Below, one piece after another: positions 16,907 through 24,833 of a DNA stretch of 64,000 nucleotides (position 1 is the first letter of the stretch; every line of letters begins with the position of its first letter). The DNA is from CAZJUP01 sp964549275 (GTDB taxonomy: Bacteria > Fidelibacterota > Marinisomatia > Marinisomatales > TCS55): assembly GCA_964549275.1 (NCBI GenBank), contig CAZJUP010000002.1, forward strand, positions 153,092-217,091, in the 5' to 3' direction. Position numbers and translations under genes: made by a program. Below the pieces are notes generated by a model. The model ran no database searches. It was not told the origin of the DNA and saw only the letters and a list, made by a program, of their open reading frames with translations.

Positions 16907-18309
16907 ATAGATTAAAGCAAAGAAAAATCCTAGTTGTTGACGATGAAAAAGATATGCGTTGGGTGCTGACCACGTTATTTGAAGGAGAAGGATTTAAAGT
17001 TTTTAGCGCCGGAGACGGGAAGGAAGCCCTGAATATCCTTAAAAAAAACAGACCCCATGTTATGGTTTCAGATATCCGAATGCCGAAAATGGATGGGATG
17101 GAACTCCTTCACCATATCCGGGAGATCGATTTAACAGTTCCCGTTATTATGATGACGGCCTACAGCGAAGTGGGAACGGCTGTGGAGGCCATGAAAACCG
17201 GAGCCTATGATTATATCGTAAAACCGTTTGATAACGAAGAATTGATTCTGACTGTGAATAGAGCCCTGAAAGGAAGAGCCTTGGAGGATGAAGTAGCACG
17301 CTTGAAAATCCTTCTCGGAGAAAAAAAGGATGTGAGCCGTGTCATGGGTAAAAGTACAATCATCCAGGATTTATCTTCGAAAATTAAACGAGTGGCCGGA
17401 AGTGACTTTTCTGTCTTAATTGAAGGGGAAAGTGGGACAGGAAAAGAATTGGTAGCCGAAGCCATTCACTTGAACAGCAAACGGGAAGACAGACCTTTTA
17501 TTATCGTGGATTGCGGAGCCATACCGGAAACACTCATTGAAAGTGAATTGTTCGGCTACGAAAGAGGAGCCTTTACCGGGGCACATAAGCGGAAAAACGG
17601 ACTTTTCGAAGCCGCAGACAGAGGGACACTCTTTTTAGATGAAATTGGAAATTTGCCCATGAGTATGCAGCCAAAACTTCTGAGAGCCATCGAAAGCAAA
17701 TCGGTCACACATCTCGGAGGGACAAAACGCATTCCCGTGGACATCCGAATTGTCAGTGCCACCAATAAAAAATTAACCCAGGCTGTTCAAAAAGGTGATT
17801 TCCGGGAAGATCTGTTTTTCAGGTTAAATGAATTTTCCATTGGTGTTCCACCCTTAAGAGACCGAAAAGATGATATTCTCTATTTGGCTCACATGTTTTT
17901 AAAGGATGTGAATAGGGAATTGAATAAATTGGTTGACGGATTTTCTAAACGGGTAGAAAAAGGATTGCTCCTTTATAGCTGGCCGGGAAATGTGAGGGAA
18001 TTAAAAAATATCATTCGAAGAACTGCCCTCCTGGCTGACAGAAAAATAACCGATGCCCATATTCCACAGGAAATGATGAATCTCGAATCACACTCGGCTC
18101 AATTGCATGATTTGGGCGGGTTAATTTCCAACGGCTTATCCTGGAAAGAGATAAAAAAGCGACACCAAGTCGATTTTGAAAAAAGAGTGTTAACAGAAGT
18201 GCTGGAAAAAACGGATGGAAATAAACGCCAGGCGGCACGGATTTTGCAGATGGATTATAAAACACTGCATTCCAAAGTGAAAGAGTTAAACATTCAAATA
18301 TCACCCTAA
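16903..18309 (+). CDS. NtrC-family sigma-54-dependent response regulator
   Basis: 468 residues. The receiver domain has the acidic pair VVDDE (residues 11-15), the phosphoacceptor Asp57 (VSDIRMPKMDG) and the KPFD lysine. The AAA+ activator domain has Walker A GESGTGKE (175-182), ELFGYERGAFTGA with the sigma-54-contacting GAFTGA (222-227), and the LFLDEIGNL Walker B. A FIS-type helix-turn-helix ends the protein (KTDGNKRQAARILQMDYKTLHSKVKEL). It should be phosphorylated by one or both neighbouring kinases and activate sigma-54 promoters. The palindromes at 14281, 14314, 20479 and 20499 are the natural candidate sites. Confidence 0.95.
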   Translation: MNRLKQRKILVVDDEKDMRWVLTTLFEGEGFKVFSAGDGKEALNILKKNRPHVMVSDIRMPKMDGMELLHHIREIDLTVPVIMMTAYSEVGTAVEAMKTGAYDYIVKPFDNEELILTVNRALKGRALEDEVARLKILLGEKKDVSRVMGKSTIIQDLSSKIKRVAGSDFSVLIEGESGTGKELVAEAIHLNSKREDRPFIIVDCGAIPETLIESELFGYERGAFTGAHKRKNGLFEAADRGTLFLDEIGNLPMSMQPKLLRAIESKSVTHLGGTKRIPVDIRIVSATNKKLTQAVQKGDFREDLFFRLNEFSIGVPPLRDRKDDILYLAHMFLKDVNRELNKLVDGFSKRVEKGLLLYSWPGNVRELKNIIRRTALLADRKITDAHIPQEMMNLESHSAQLHDLGGLISNGLSWKEIKKRHQVDFEKRVLTEVLEKTDGNKRQAARILQMDYKTLHSKVKELNIQISP

Positions 18310-18323
18310 ACAGGACAATGGTT

Positions 18324-19811
18324 ATGGATAACTTGACCCCGCCAACTATTATTGAAGCCGAATCCGTTTATCAAAAATTATATGACGGTATTATGGATTC
18401 GATTCCTTCTTCAATCCTCATCCTGGACCCCCATCTAAAAGTGTTGGCAGCCAATACAAATTTTTATCAGAAATCCCATCGAAATGAAAGAGACACGCTG
18501 GGACAATCTATTAACAATATTTTCCCCAAAGTTTTGCTGGATTACACCATAATGGCGGATAAAATCAGAATTGTATTTCAGTCCAATATTCCGTACGAGG
18601 GAGAAGAGATGGAATACCGGGCGCCAGGACTTCCTGCCCGGGTATATTATTATCGATTGACTCCTCTGGAAAAATCCACAGGCGAAGTAGAGAGTGTCAT
18701 CCTCCTCATGGATGATGTAACAGAAAGAAAGCGCCTTGGAGAACAAATCCAAAGAGCGGAGGAACACCTTGCACAGGTGGTGAACAGTGCCAATGACCTA
18801 ATCGTTTCTACAGATGCTGGAGGTAAAATTGTTTCCTGGAACCCCACCATTGAGAAAGTCACAGGAATCCTCAGCAGAAAAGTGTTATCCAAACCATTTG
18901 AAAAGATATTTTTAAAGAACAGTCATAAAGAGATTAATTCCATCGTGAAACGCATTTTGAACGGGGTAAAAGTTCGGGACAAGGAATTTCCTTTAATGAC
19001 TATTGAAGAAGAACTGGTGGATGTGTCCTGGAGCTTTTCTGCTATTAAAGATGAGCAGGGGCGCACCAACGGCATGGTTGCCTTGGGCCGGGATTTAACC
19101 GAACGAAAAGAATTGGAAGCCCGATTAGCCCAATCTGCAAAAATGGCCTCCCTGGGGACTATGGCCGGTGGTGTTGCCCATGAAATCAGAAATCCCCTGG
19201 CCATTATAGATGCATCTGCACAGGTGATAAAAAACCGGGAGGCTAATTCCGGCCTCCTTAATGATTGTGTAAAAAAAATCAGGGATGCTTCTACCCGGGC
19301 TTCTAACATTGTGGATAATATGCTCAAATTCGCCCGGGAACCGGAATTCGAAATGCAGGAAATCAATATTCATAATATTTTGCATGAAACACTGGAATTG
19401 ATGCAAAATCAATTATCCCTGCAGCATCTTAAAGTTGATTTAAAATTTCAGGCCGATAAACCTACCATTCTCGGTAATCAAAACCAATTACAGCAGGTCT
19501 ATGTAAATCTAATCCTCAATGCCTGTAATGCCACAGAACCGGGAGGGACCATTTCCCTCTCAACTCAAAAAAAAGGTCGAATGCTGGAATGTCGATTCTC
19601 TGACACAGGGAAGGGAATTCCACCTAAAGATTTACCCTATATCTTTGATCCCTTTTTTACAACACAACCTGTGGGAAAAGGTACAGGATTAGGTTTATCC
19701 GTTTCTTACAGTATTATTGAAAGGCATAATGGGAGTATAAATGTGGAAAGCCAACGAGGGAAAGGGACACAATTCACCATTACCCTTCCTCTTCACAAAA
19801 CACAGAAATAA
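18324..19811 (+). CDS. Soluble PAS sensor histidine kinase
   Basis: 495 residues from ATG 18324 (AGGA 8 bp upstream; an ATG at 18318 is also possible but lies too close to that RBS). Two PAS domains (about 15-140 and 150-270, each ending with VTERK/LTERK-like motifs) precede a canonical H-box GGVAHEIRNPLAI (His286). The ATPase domain has NLILNACNA, FSDTGKGIPP and GKGTGLGLSVSY. There is no membrane segment. It is the only kinase here with the normal HE pair, so it is the best candidate phosphodonor for the NtrC-type regulator and the lone receiver. Confidence 0.92.
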   Translation: MDNLTPPTIIEAESVYQKLYDGIMDSIPSSILILDPHLKVLAANTNFYQKSHRNERDTLGQSINNIFPKVLLDYTIMADKIRIVFQSNIPYEGEEMEYRAPGLPARVYYYRLTPLEKSTGEVESVILLMDDVTERKRLGEQIQRAEEHLAQVVNSANDLIVSTDAGGKIVSWNPTIEKVTGILSRKVLSKPFEKIFLKNSHKEINSIVKRILNGVKVRDKEFPLMTIEEELVDVSWSFSAIKDEQGRTNGMVALGRDLTERKELEARLAQSAKMASLGTMAGGVAHEIRNPLAIIDASAQVIKNREANSGLLNDCVKKIRDASTRASNIVDNMLKFAREPEFEMQEINIHNILHETLELMQNQLSLQHLKVDLKFQADKPTILGNQNQLQQVYVNLILNACNATEPGGTISLSTQKKGRMLECRFSDTGKGIPPKDLPYIFDPFFTTQPVGKGTGLGLSVSYSIIERHNGSINVESQRGKGTQFTITLPLHKTQK

Positions 19812-19823
19812 GGGATGAATTTT

Positions 19824-20207
19824 ATGAAAAAAACGAAGGAAAAACCGGATATTTTATTGGTGGATGACGAAAAGGATTTATGCTGGGCATTTCGAATGCG
19901 CTTTAAAGAAGGTCCCTTTACGGTTTCGACAGTGGAAACGGGAGAGGCCGCAGTAGAGGCCACGGAAAAATCTTCATTCCCTGTGGTTATACTGGATTCT
20001 AAATTGCCGGGTATTGACGGGTTTAAAACAGCAAAAATCTTAAAGAAGAATGCTCCAAAAACAGCCATTATCATGTTCTCCGGGTACCATCACCTGTCGG
20101 ATAGAGAAATTCAGGAAGGATTAAGAACCCAATTATTTCAGCACTTTATCAGCAAACCGTTTGATTTCGATGAAGTCAACACCCTCGTTTTGGACTGTTT
20201 AAAATAA
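19824..20207 (+). CDS. Single-domain response regulator (receiver only)
   Basis: 127 residues from ATG 19824 (AGGGA upstream; ATG 19815 is an alternative). The receiver features are complete: LLVDDE, phosphoacceptor Asp58 in VVILDSKLPGIDG, a conserved hydroxyl (FSG) and SKPFD lysine. There is no output domain. It could be a phosphate sink, an intermediate in a relay, or act by protein contact. It is the fifth gene of the signalling operon, 13 bp after the second kinase. Confidence 0.9.
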   Translation: MKKTKEKPDILLVDDEKDLCWAFRMRFKEGPFTVSTVETGEAAVEATEKSSFPVVILDSKLPGIDGFKTAKILKKNAPKTAIIMFSGYHHLSDREIQEGLRTQLFQHFISKPFDFDEVNTLVLDCLK

Positions 20208-20273
20208 AGCGGTTCCCGTTTACCAGGAGTTTCTGATTCCCTTCATGTGCTTTCCCTCAAACCCGGGGAAAAA

Positions 20274-20289
20274 TGGTACAGTTCTTGCA
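20274..20289 (+). promoter_or_regulatory. Sigma-54 promoter of the zinc-ribbon gene
   Basis: TGGTACAGTTCTTGCA has GG at 20275-20276 and GC at 20287-20288, the required GG-N10-GC spacing, in near-consensus context. The start codon at 20313 lies about 25 bp after the -12 element. The operator pair at 20479-20518 lies downstream, about 200 bp away, from where looping could act. Confidence 0.75.
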
Positions 20290-20312
20290 AGATGACAGTT
20301 GAAAGGAATCCA

Positions 20313-20498
20313 ATGATGGAGACTAAAGACTATCGCTGCGAAGACTGTGATTATTTATTTGAATTGCCGGAAATCACATCAGATTCCCCTCAATCCTGCC
20401 CAAATTGCACCGGAACTCTTATGCCCTATGAATCGCCTTTTCCGGAAGATTGGGAATCCATATTTGAAATGGAAGAGGTTATGGAAGAATCACCATAA
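20313..20498 (+). CDS. Small acidic zinc-ribbon protein
   Basis: 61 residues from ATG 20313 (GAAAGGA at 20301-20307). A longer frame from 20247 would place the sigma-54 promoter inside the gene and is rejected. The protein has YRCEDCDYLFELPE and CPNCTGTLMPY, a four-cysteine ribbon resembling FmdB-type or rubredoxin-like regulators, then a strongly acidic tail. The last codons and stop (GTT ATG GAA ... CCA TAA) are themselves operator 3. Its function is unknown; co-regulation with gas vesicles is likely. Confidence 0.75.
   Translation: MMETKDYRCEDCDYLFELPEITSDSPQSCPNCTGTLMPYESPFPEDWESIFEMEEVMEESP
20479..20498. promoter_or_regulatory. Palindromic operator 3, TTATGG-N8-CCATAA
   Basis: TTATGGAAGAATCACCATAA lies within the end of the zinc-ribbon gene and directly abuts operator 4. 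Its centre is 20 bp (two helical turns) from that of operator 4. Confidence 0.75.
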
Positions 20499-20518
20499 TT
20501 ATGGAATTAATTCCATAA
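20499..20518. promoter_or_regulatory. Palindromic operator 4 (perfect), upstream activating site of gvpA
   Basis: TTATGGAATTAATTCCATAA is a perfect 20-bp palindrome. It lies about 100 bp upstream of the -24 element at 20608, a typical distance for an NtrC-type enhancer. Confidence 0.85.
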
Positions 20519-20607
20519 TTTTTCCAATTTTTATCAAATTGCAATATATAGAATATCCCTTGGCCATCCCGTGAAAGAATAAAAGTCAAAATATGAAAAA
20601 TATAGTT

Positions 20608-20623
20608 TGGCACACTTCTTGCA
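20608..20623 (+). promoter_or_regulatory. Sigma-54 promoter of the gas vesicle operon
   Basis: TGGCACACTTCTTGCA matches the sigma-54 consensus (TGGCAC-N5-TTGCA) at every key base, with GG at 20609-20610 and GC at 20621-20622. The expected transcription start is near 20634, giving a leader of about 70 nt with an AAAGGAG RBS before gvpA. Confidence 0.92.
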
Positions 20624-20702
20624 TTTCTTGCATTTAAAGAGACTTTGCAGGAATCGAAACCTGCAGAGTATTGAAAAGTGAAAACAAAAAAAGGAGTCAC
20701 TT

Positions 20703-20918
20703 ATGGCTGTTGAAAAAACCATCGCATCAAGCAGCCTCGTTGAAGTAGTCGACCGGATATTGGATAAAGGCATTGTGATTGATGCCTGGGTCCGTGTATC
20801 CCTGGTAGGCATTGAACTGTTGGCCATCGAAGCCAGAATTGTTCTTGCCTCTGTCGAAACCTACCTCAAATATGCTGAAGCTGTTGGCTTAACTGCTACC
20901 GCTGCCGCACCAGCCTAG
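20703..20918 (+). CDS. gvpA: Gas vesicle structural protein GvpA
   Basis: 71 residues, the normal size. The core LVEVVDRILDKGIVIDAW and VRVSLVGIELLAIEARIVLA is the highly conserved GvpA helix-strand-strand-helix that polymerises into the ribbed vesicle wall. It ends in an Ala-rich tail. It is the first gene after the sigma-54 promoter and is separated from the rest of the operon by a 120-bp spacer with a hairpin, consistent with a higher yield of GvpA. Confidence 0.98.
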   Translation: MAVEKTIASSSLVEVVDRILDKGIVIDAWVRVSLVGIELLAIEARIVLASVETYLKYAEAVGLTATAAAPA

Positions 20919-20931
20919 TTGTAGCCAAAGT

Positions 20932-20988
20932 GGGAATCTTTTTGCCAATTCATCCTCAAGCAGCGTGTTTTGCCAAAAAGGAGTTCCC
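20932..20988 (+). promoter_or_regulatory. Stem-loop in the gvpA to gvpC-like spacer
   Basis: GGGAA (20932-20936) and TTTTTG (20939-20944) pair with CAAAAA (20974-20979) and TTCCC (20984-20988) around a loop of about 30 nt. It could attenuate read-through or protect the gvpA message, so that GvpA is made in excess of the minor proteins. Confidence 0.45.
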
Positions 20989-21039
20989 CTTTCGGGATAA
21001 ACCGATGATTTACAGGCAACTTAATTCTTTACTTATTCA

Positions 21040-21624
21040 ATGAAACATTTTCTCATAGAAATAATGGAATCTTATGAAAAGAGAATTGATATTGTAAATG
21101 ATATAATTGAGGGGTCTCACGACTTGTTGGAAAATTATCGAAAAGAAAGGGATACAGCCACAGTTGAATTACGAGAATCTTTAGCGAAATCCGGTTCCCT
21201 GCGGAGAAAGGATTTCGAAAAAATGATTAAAAGGATTCAAGACCGAAATGAAGTGTATGAAAAAAGCGTTAAAAAAGATCTGCGTCATTATGTAAAAGAT
21301 CATCACCAATTGGCAAAAGAATTAAGACTGGTTATATCTCAAAGTATTGGGAAAAAACCTCGTGAAAAATCACCGGTTAATGATTTTATAGAACGTCTCG
21401 AGAATCTGAAGAAAAAGCAGGAACTAAGAGAAATTGAATTAAATCAATCCTTATCTGCTTTTCAGTATTGCCAAGATAATTACTTAGAAATTATGGGGAC
21501 GTTAATAGAGAAAGGTTCGGGCATACGATTATCAGATGTGAAACAAGTCCTGGATCAATATTCCAATGAAATGGAAATCAATATCATGAAAAACAAAAAC
21601 CCTGGAGGATACCATGCTAACTGA
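21040..21624 (+). CDS. Coiled-coil GvpC-like protein (short paralogue)
   Basis: 194 residues, almost entirely helical and charged. The first 45 residues (YEKRIDIVNDIIEGSHDLLE... RDTATVELRESL) resemble the N-terminal unit of the next protein (ARINFVDTLIKDTSELL... HNQMATDLRNKL), and HHQLAKELRLVI matches its HxxMAxEL motif. The C-terminal 50 residues (FQYCQDNYLEIMGTLIEKGSGIRLSDVKQVLDQY) look like a small separate domain. A GvpC-like shell-strengthening or shape-setting role is inferred from position and repeats. The RBS is weak; ATG 21064 is an alternative start. It overlaps the next gene by 11 bp. Confidence 0.6.
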   Translation: MKHFLIEIMESYEKRIDIVNDIIEGSHDLLENYRKERDTATVELRESLAKSGSLRRKDFEKMIKRIQDRNEVYEKSVKKDLRHYVKDHHQLAKELRLVISQSIGKKPREKSPVNDFIERLENLKKKQELREIELNQSLSAFQYCQDNYLEIMGTLIEKGSGIRLSDVKQVLDQYSNEMEINIMKNKNPGGYHAN

Positions 21625-22657
21625 TGAAATGAAACGGTTAACGGAGGATATCGTTGCCCTGCATGATGCCCGGATTAATTTTGTTGATACCTTAATAAAA
21701 GATACATCAGAGTTGCTGGGTACATTCAGAAATGAACATAATCAAATGGCCACTGATCTTAGAAATAAACTGGAAACAGAGTATAAAGAATTACTCGAAG
21801 CTGTGGACCGGTTTATGAAAGATACTCATGCCCAAAACCAACAACTTAGATCGGACACATTAGGGATGTTGGAAGACTATGAAACTGCAAGACAGGCTGA
21901 TGCGAAAATCCAAAAAGATAACCTGATCCAATTCTCAAACGACTTGGTGAAAAATACTGCAAATATGTTATTGGATTTTGGAAATGCCCATGCAGAGATG
22001 GCTGATGAGTTACAGAATTTTCTTGGTTCCAGTGAAACATCAAGAAAGAATGAATTTGATGAAATGATGAATAGGGTAAAGAATAAAATATCTGAGTTAA
22101 AAACCTACACTGAAACGATGTTGCGCGATGCCAGCAAAGCCCATGCAAAAATGGCACAGGAACTCCGGGATATGCTGAAGACAGTAACCAAAGAAAGAAA
22201 AGATGAAGTGGTTCAATTTATGCTGGGATTAGTTGATTCACATTCAGAAATGGCTAAGGAATTAAATGCGTTTTTAGAAAATAGTGAAAAGAACCGTAAT
22301 GAAAACTTTGCCGAAATGATGAAAGATATTACTGCTCGTTTACTCGATCTTAAATCCTCAACGCATGGCCTCTTAAATGAATACGCTGAAGACAGGGAAG
22401 GCATGGCTGCTGCATGGACATCCTTGAACAAAACCATGACTGCACGACGAACACAGGGCATTGAAGCCGTGAGAAAGATAGAAGAAAAACAAGCGGTATT
22501 TAACACGGTGTCGGCTTCTAAAAATGGTGGGATCAAACTGACCCAAATCGGGAAATCAATGGGTAAACAATGGCAAAGCCTTATTCCGACGATGAACGAG
22601 CTCTTATCAGAAGGAAAAATCAAAAAGGATGACGACGGCTTTTACCATATGGCCTGA
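21614..22657 (+). CDS. GvpC-like helical repeat protein with C-terminal winged-helix-like domain
   Basis: 347 residues. The motif HxxMAxEL recurs at His42, His126, His177 and His210, with a degenerate copy at Met264. The spacings are 84, 51, 33 and 51 residues, that is an 84-residue super-repeat, and the 33 equals the cyanobacterial GvpC repeat length. Between copies are amphipathic helices with runs such as SETSRKNEFDEMM and SEKNRNENFAEMM. The last 50 residues (GGIKLTQIGKSMGKQWQSLIPTMNELLSEGKIKKDDDGFYHM) look like a winged-helix fold, unusual for GvpC. It is placed right after gvpA, as gvpC usually is. I infer it coats the vesicle surface. Confidence 0.65.
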   Translation: MLTDEMKRLTEDIVALHDARINFVDTLIKDTSELLGTFRNEHNQMATDLRNKLETEYKELLEAVDRFMKDTHAQNQQLRSDTLGMLEDYETARQADAKIQKDNLIQFSNDLVKNTANMLLDFGNAHAEMADELQNFLGSSETSRKNEFDEMMNRVKNKISELKTYTETMLRDASKAHAKMAQELRDMLKTVTKERKDEVVQFMLGLVDSHSEMAKELNAFLENSEKNRNENFAEMMKDITARLLDLKSSTHGLLNEYAEDREGMAAAWTSLNKTMTARRTQGIEAVRKIEEKQAVFNTVSASKNGGIKLTQIGKSMGKQWQSLIPTMNELLSEGKIKKDDDGFYHMA

Positions 22658-22686
22658 ATCAGTTAATCAAGAAAAGGTGGTAAAAT

Positions 22687-22959
22687 ATGGGAATCACTTC
22701 GGTTATTCAAGCGGTCCAAAAGTTTTCTGAAAAAACGTTTTCCAAGCCGTGCGAAGTCATCACTGTGTTCCAAAAAAACGGCGGATGGGAAGCTGAAATG
22801 GAAATGGTAGTTGAGGACTTGGAAATGCGGCGTTTTGGACGGTCTCCCGTTATGGGACTGTGGACTGTGGAATTGGACACCAAATATAATGTGACCACTT
22901 TCAAAAGAAGAGGCCTGAAAGATGCCATGGCCCTTTCCTACGATTTTGAGGAGGAGTGA
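22687..22959 (+). CDS. gvpO: Gas vesicle protein GvpO
   Basis: 90 residues. The conserved GvpO core is seen: GGWEAEMEMVVEDLEMRR, then GLWTVELDTKYNVTTFKRRG, i.e. a single small beta-rich domain. In haloarchaea GvpO is needed for normal vesicle formation and influences gvp expression. The RBS is AAAAGGTGG. It is preceded by the GvpC-like gene and followed immediately by a zinc-finger gene. Confidence 0.85.
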   Translation: MGITSVIQAVQKFSEKTFSKPCEVITVFQKNGGWEAEMEMVVEDLEMRRFGRSPVMGLWTVELDTKYNVTTFKRRGLKDAMALSYDFEEE

Positions 22960-22960
22960 G

Positions 22961-23305
22961 ATGGAAACTACATGTTCATTTTGCAAAGGAAAAGGTAAGG
23001 ACCCCTTCGAATTACTATCGTCCGAAGCCACCTGCCAGGTCTGCGGTGGAACAGGGACTATTCATGTAAAGGAACCGGCCAAGCCCTGTATTTTTTGTAC
23101 CGGAACCGGAAATTACCCAAACAGCCGATTAACCTGTACGGTCTGCAGCGGGAAAGGATACGTGACCATTCCCGCTTTAAATGAAACGTGCATTAAATGC
23201 GGCGGTACCGGGACCGAATTTGAAAGTAAAATGCCCTGTTCAACTTGTATGGGGCTTGGCCTTGTAAAAACACAGGAATCTACTGATTCCTATGCCCAGG
23301 TTTAA
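22961..23305 (+). CDS. DnaJ-type zinc-finger protein without J domain (copy 1)
   Basis: 114 residues, made almost entirely of six CxxCxGxG-type motifs starting at Cys5, 25, 43, 59, 77 and 93 (CSFCKGKG, CQVCGGTG, CIFCTGTG, CTVCSGKG, CIKCGGTG, CSTCMGLG). DnaJ has four; six could bind three zincs. There is no J domain and no client-binding domain. Chosen ATG 22961 has GAGGAG upstream. Its place between gvpO and gvpN, and a paralogue at 25402, suggest a chaperone or redox role in vesicle protein assembly. That role is inference. Confidence 0.8.
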   Translation: METTCSFCKGKGKDPFELLSSEATCQVCGGTGTIHVKEPAKPCIFCTGTGNYPNSRLTCTVCSGKGYVTIPALNETCIKCGGTGTEFESKMPCSTCMGLGLVKTQESTDSYAQV

Positions 23306-23309
23306 CCTC

Positions 23310-23600
23310 ATGGCGATTCCAGGAGACTTTGAAAATTTTGTATCAGACTTGAAAGAATCTCTTCAATCTAAAACGGAGGATGTACACCGGCTCAAAGAGG
23401 AGGTGAGAGAAGATTTGGATCAATTCAAAAAGGAATTTTCTGAACAGTCAAAAAATATACGAAAAGATTTAAAAGAAGACACTGTACGTCGCCAGAATGA
23501 TGTTAAGGCTTTACTCAAACAATATCAGGTTGAATTAAGCGAGGTTCGGTCTGATATCCGAACCATGCACAAAATCTGGATAAACCGAAAGTCGCCTTAA
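23310..23600 (+). CDS. Small coiled-coil protein of the gas vesicle operon
   Basis: 96 residues from ATG 23310 (AGG about 9 bp upstream; ATG 23292, overlapping the previous gene, is also possible). It is an unbroken charged heptad pattern (DVHRLKEEVREDLDQFKKEFSEQSKNIRKDLKED...). It resembles the repeat style of the GvpC-like proteins but lacks HxxMAxEL. No family recognised; an accessory vesicle protein is plausible. Confidence 0.6.
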   Translation: MAIPGDFENFVSDLKESLQSKTEDVHRLKEEVREDLDQFKKEFSEQSKNIRKDLKEDTVRRQNDVKALLKQYQVELSEVRSDIRTMHKIWINRKSP

Positions 23601-23667
23601 GCTGAGAATGATTTCATGCTGGTGCGGCGTAGAAATAAAAACACAATAAATACCAGGAGGTAGCGGA

Positions 23668-24645
23668 ATGGTACAGGAAATTACTACATTAATCGAACCC
23701 ACAGCCCAAGAAGGATTTGTCGTCACCCCCTTTATCGACAGCTTGACCGATCGAGCATTAAATTATATCAATGCCGGGTTTCCCGTCCATTTTAGAGGTC
23801 GAGCTGGCACCGGAAAAACCACATTGGCCATGCATCTGGCCACAAGGATTGGAAGGCCGGTTGTTCTCATTCATGGAGACGAAGAATTTACAACTGCAGA
23901 TTTGGTGGGAGGTGAATATGGTTACCGTATAAGGAAAACCGTGGATAACTTTATCCATTCTGTATTGAAAACAGAAGAAGATATGATAAAGCGCTGGGTA
24001 GATAATCGCCTGACCACCGCAGCAAAATATGGGTTCACCCTTATTTATGATGAATATACCCGTTCCAGACCGGAAGCGAATAACGTTTTACTCTCCATAT
24101 TGGAGGAACAGGTTATGGATTTACCAGCCGCAAGGGGTGGGGAGCATTATCTTCAGGTTGATCCTGAATTTCGAGCGATTTTCACCAGTAATCCTGAAGA
24201 ATATGCAGGAACCCATGAAACCCAAGATGCACTGCGGGATAGAATGATAACCCTGGATTTGGCAGATTATGACATGGAAACTGAGATTGAAATTACCCAC
24301 GCAAAATCCGGGCTCAATAAATCAGATGCAAAACGGATTGTGTCCATTGTTCGAGATTTACGGGCCAGTGATGTTCCTGAATTTCAACCCACAATTCGAG
24401 CAAGCATAATGGTCGCACGAGCCAGTAAGGTAAAGGATGTAAGACCCGACGCCACAAACACTGAATTTCATCAGATTTGCATGGACATCCTTTGTTCAGA
24501 AACAATGCGGTATGGTCCGACAAGAGGTGATGGTAGAATCACCAATGTTGTGGATGGGTTGATTAAAGACCATTGCCCAAAACTACCGGTTCGTAAATCG
24601 ATAAAAAGGAAAAAAGTTCAGGAGGCAGTAGGCGCTAGTGCCTAA
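23668..24645 (+). CDS. gvpN: Gas vesicle AAA+ ATPase GvpN
   Basis: 325 residues. It has MoxR-like AAA+ features: Walker A GRAGTGKTT (residues 44-52, Lys50), a conserved GvpN block (HGDEEFTTADLVGGEYGYR), Walker B-like TLIYDEYTRSRPEANNVLLSILEE, and sensor motif FRAIFTSNPEEYAGTHETQDAL. GvpN is needed for vesicles to reach full width and number. It has a strong RBS (AGGAGG). The downstream small gene starts on a GTG that overlaps its end. Confidence 0.96.
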   Translation: MVQEITTLIEPTAQEGFVVTPFIDSLTDRALNYINAGFPVHFRGRAGTGKTTLAMHLATRIGRPVVLIHGDEEFTTADLVGGEYGYRIRKTVDNFIHSVLKTEEDMIKRWVDNRLTTAAKYGFTLIYDEYTRSRPEANNVLLSILEEQVMDLPAARGGEHYLQVDPEFRAIFTSNPEEYAGTHETQDALRDRMITLDLADYDMETEIEITHAKSGLNKSDAKRIVSIVRDLRASDVPEFQPTIRASIMVARASKVKDVRPDATNTEFHQICMDILCSETMRYGPTRGDGRITNVVDGLIKDHCPKLPVRKSIKRKKVQEAVGASA

Positions 24646-24829
24646 TTGGCGTGGATTAGCAAATTGGTTAATTAAACAGGAGCGTGATCATGTTATGGGC
24701 TTACGCCGGCAAAAAATATTCGTCTGGAATAAAGATCTGAAAGAATGGGATGAAAAGGAAGAATCTGTGTGGGTGAAAAATAAACAAGGGAAAGAAAAAC
24801 CGCTAAAACCGAAAGAAAAAGAGGGATAG
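24638..24829 (+). CDS. Small charged protein of unknown function
   Basis: 63 residues from GTG 24638 (AGGAGG 12 bp upstream, 8-bp overlap with gvpN). ATG 24695 would give 44 residues. The sequence is Trp- and Lys-rich (NWRGLANWLIKQERD, KIFVWNKDLKEWDEKEESVWVKNKQGKEK). No family is recognised. It is retained because it fills the gap between gvpN and the AbrB-like gene without an intergenic break. Confidence 0.45.
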   Translation: MPNWRGLANWLIKQERDHVMGLRRQKIFVWNKDLKEWDEKEESVWVKNKQGKEKPLKPKEKEG

Positions 24830-24833
24830 AACC

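Noticed and set aside
20247..20312. Longer N-terminus for the zinc-ribbon protein
   Set aside because: The extra residues cover a sigma-54 promoter and its expected transcript start; the start at 20313 has the RBS.
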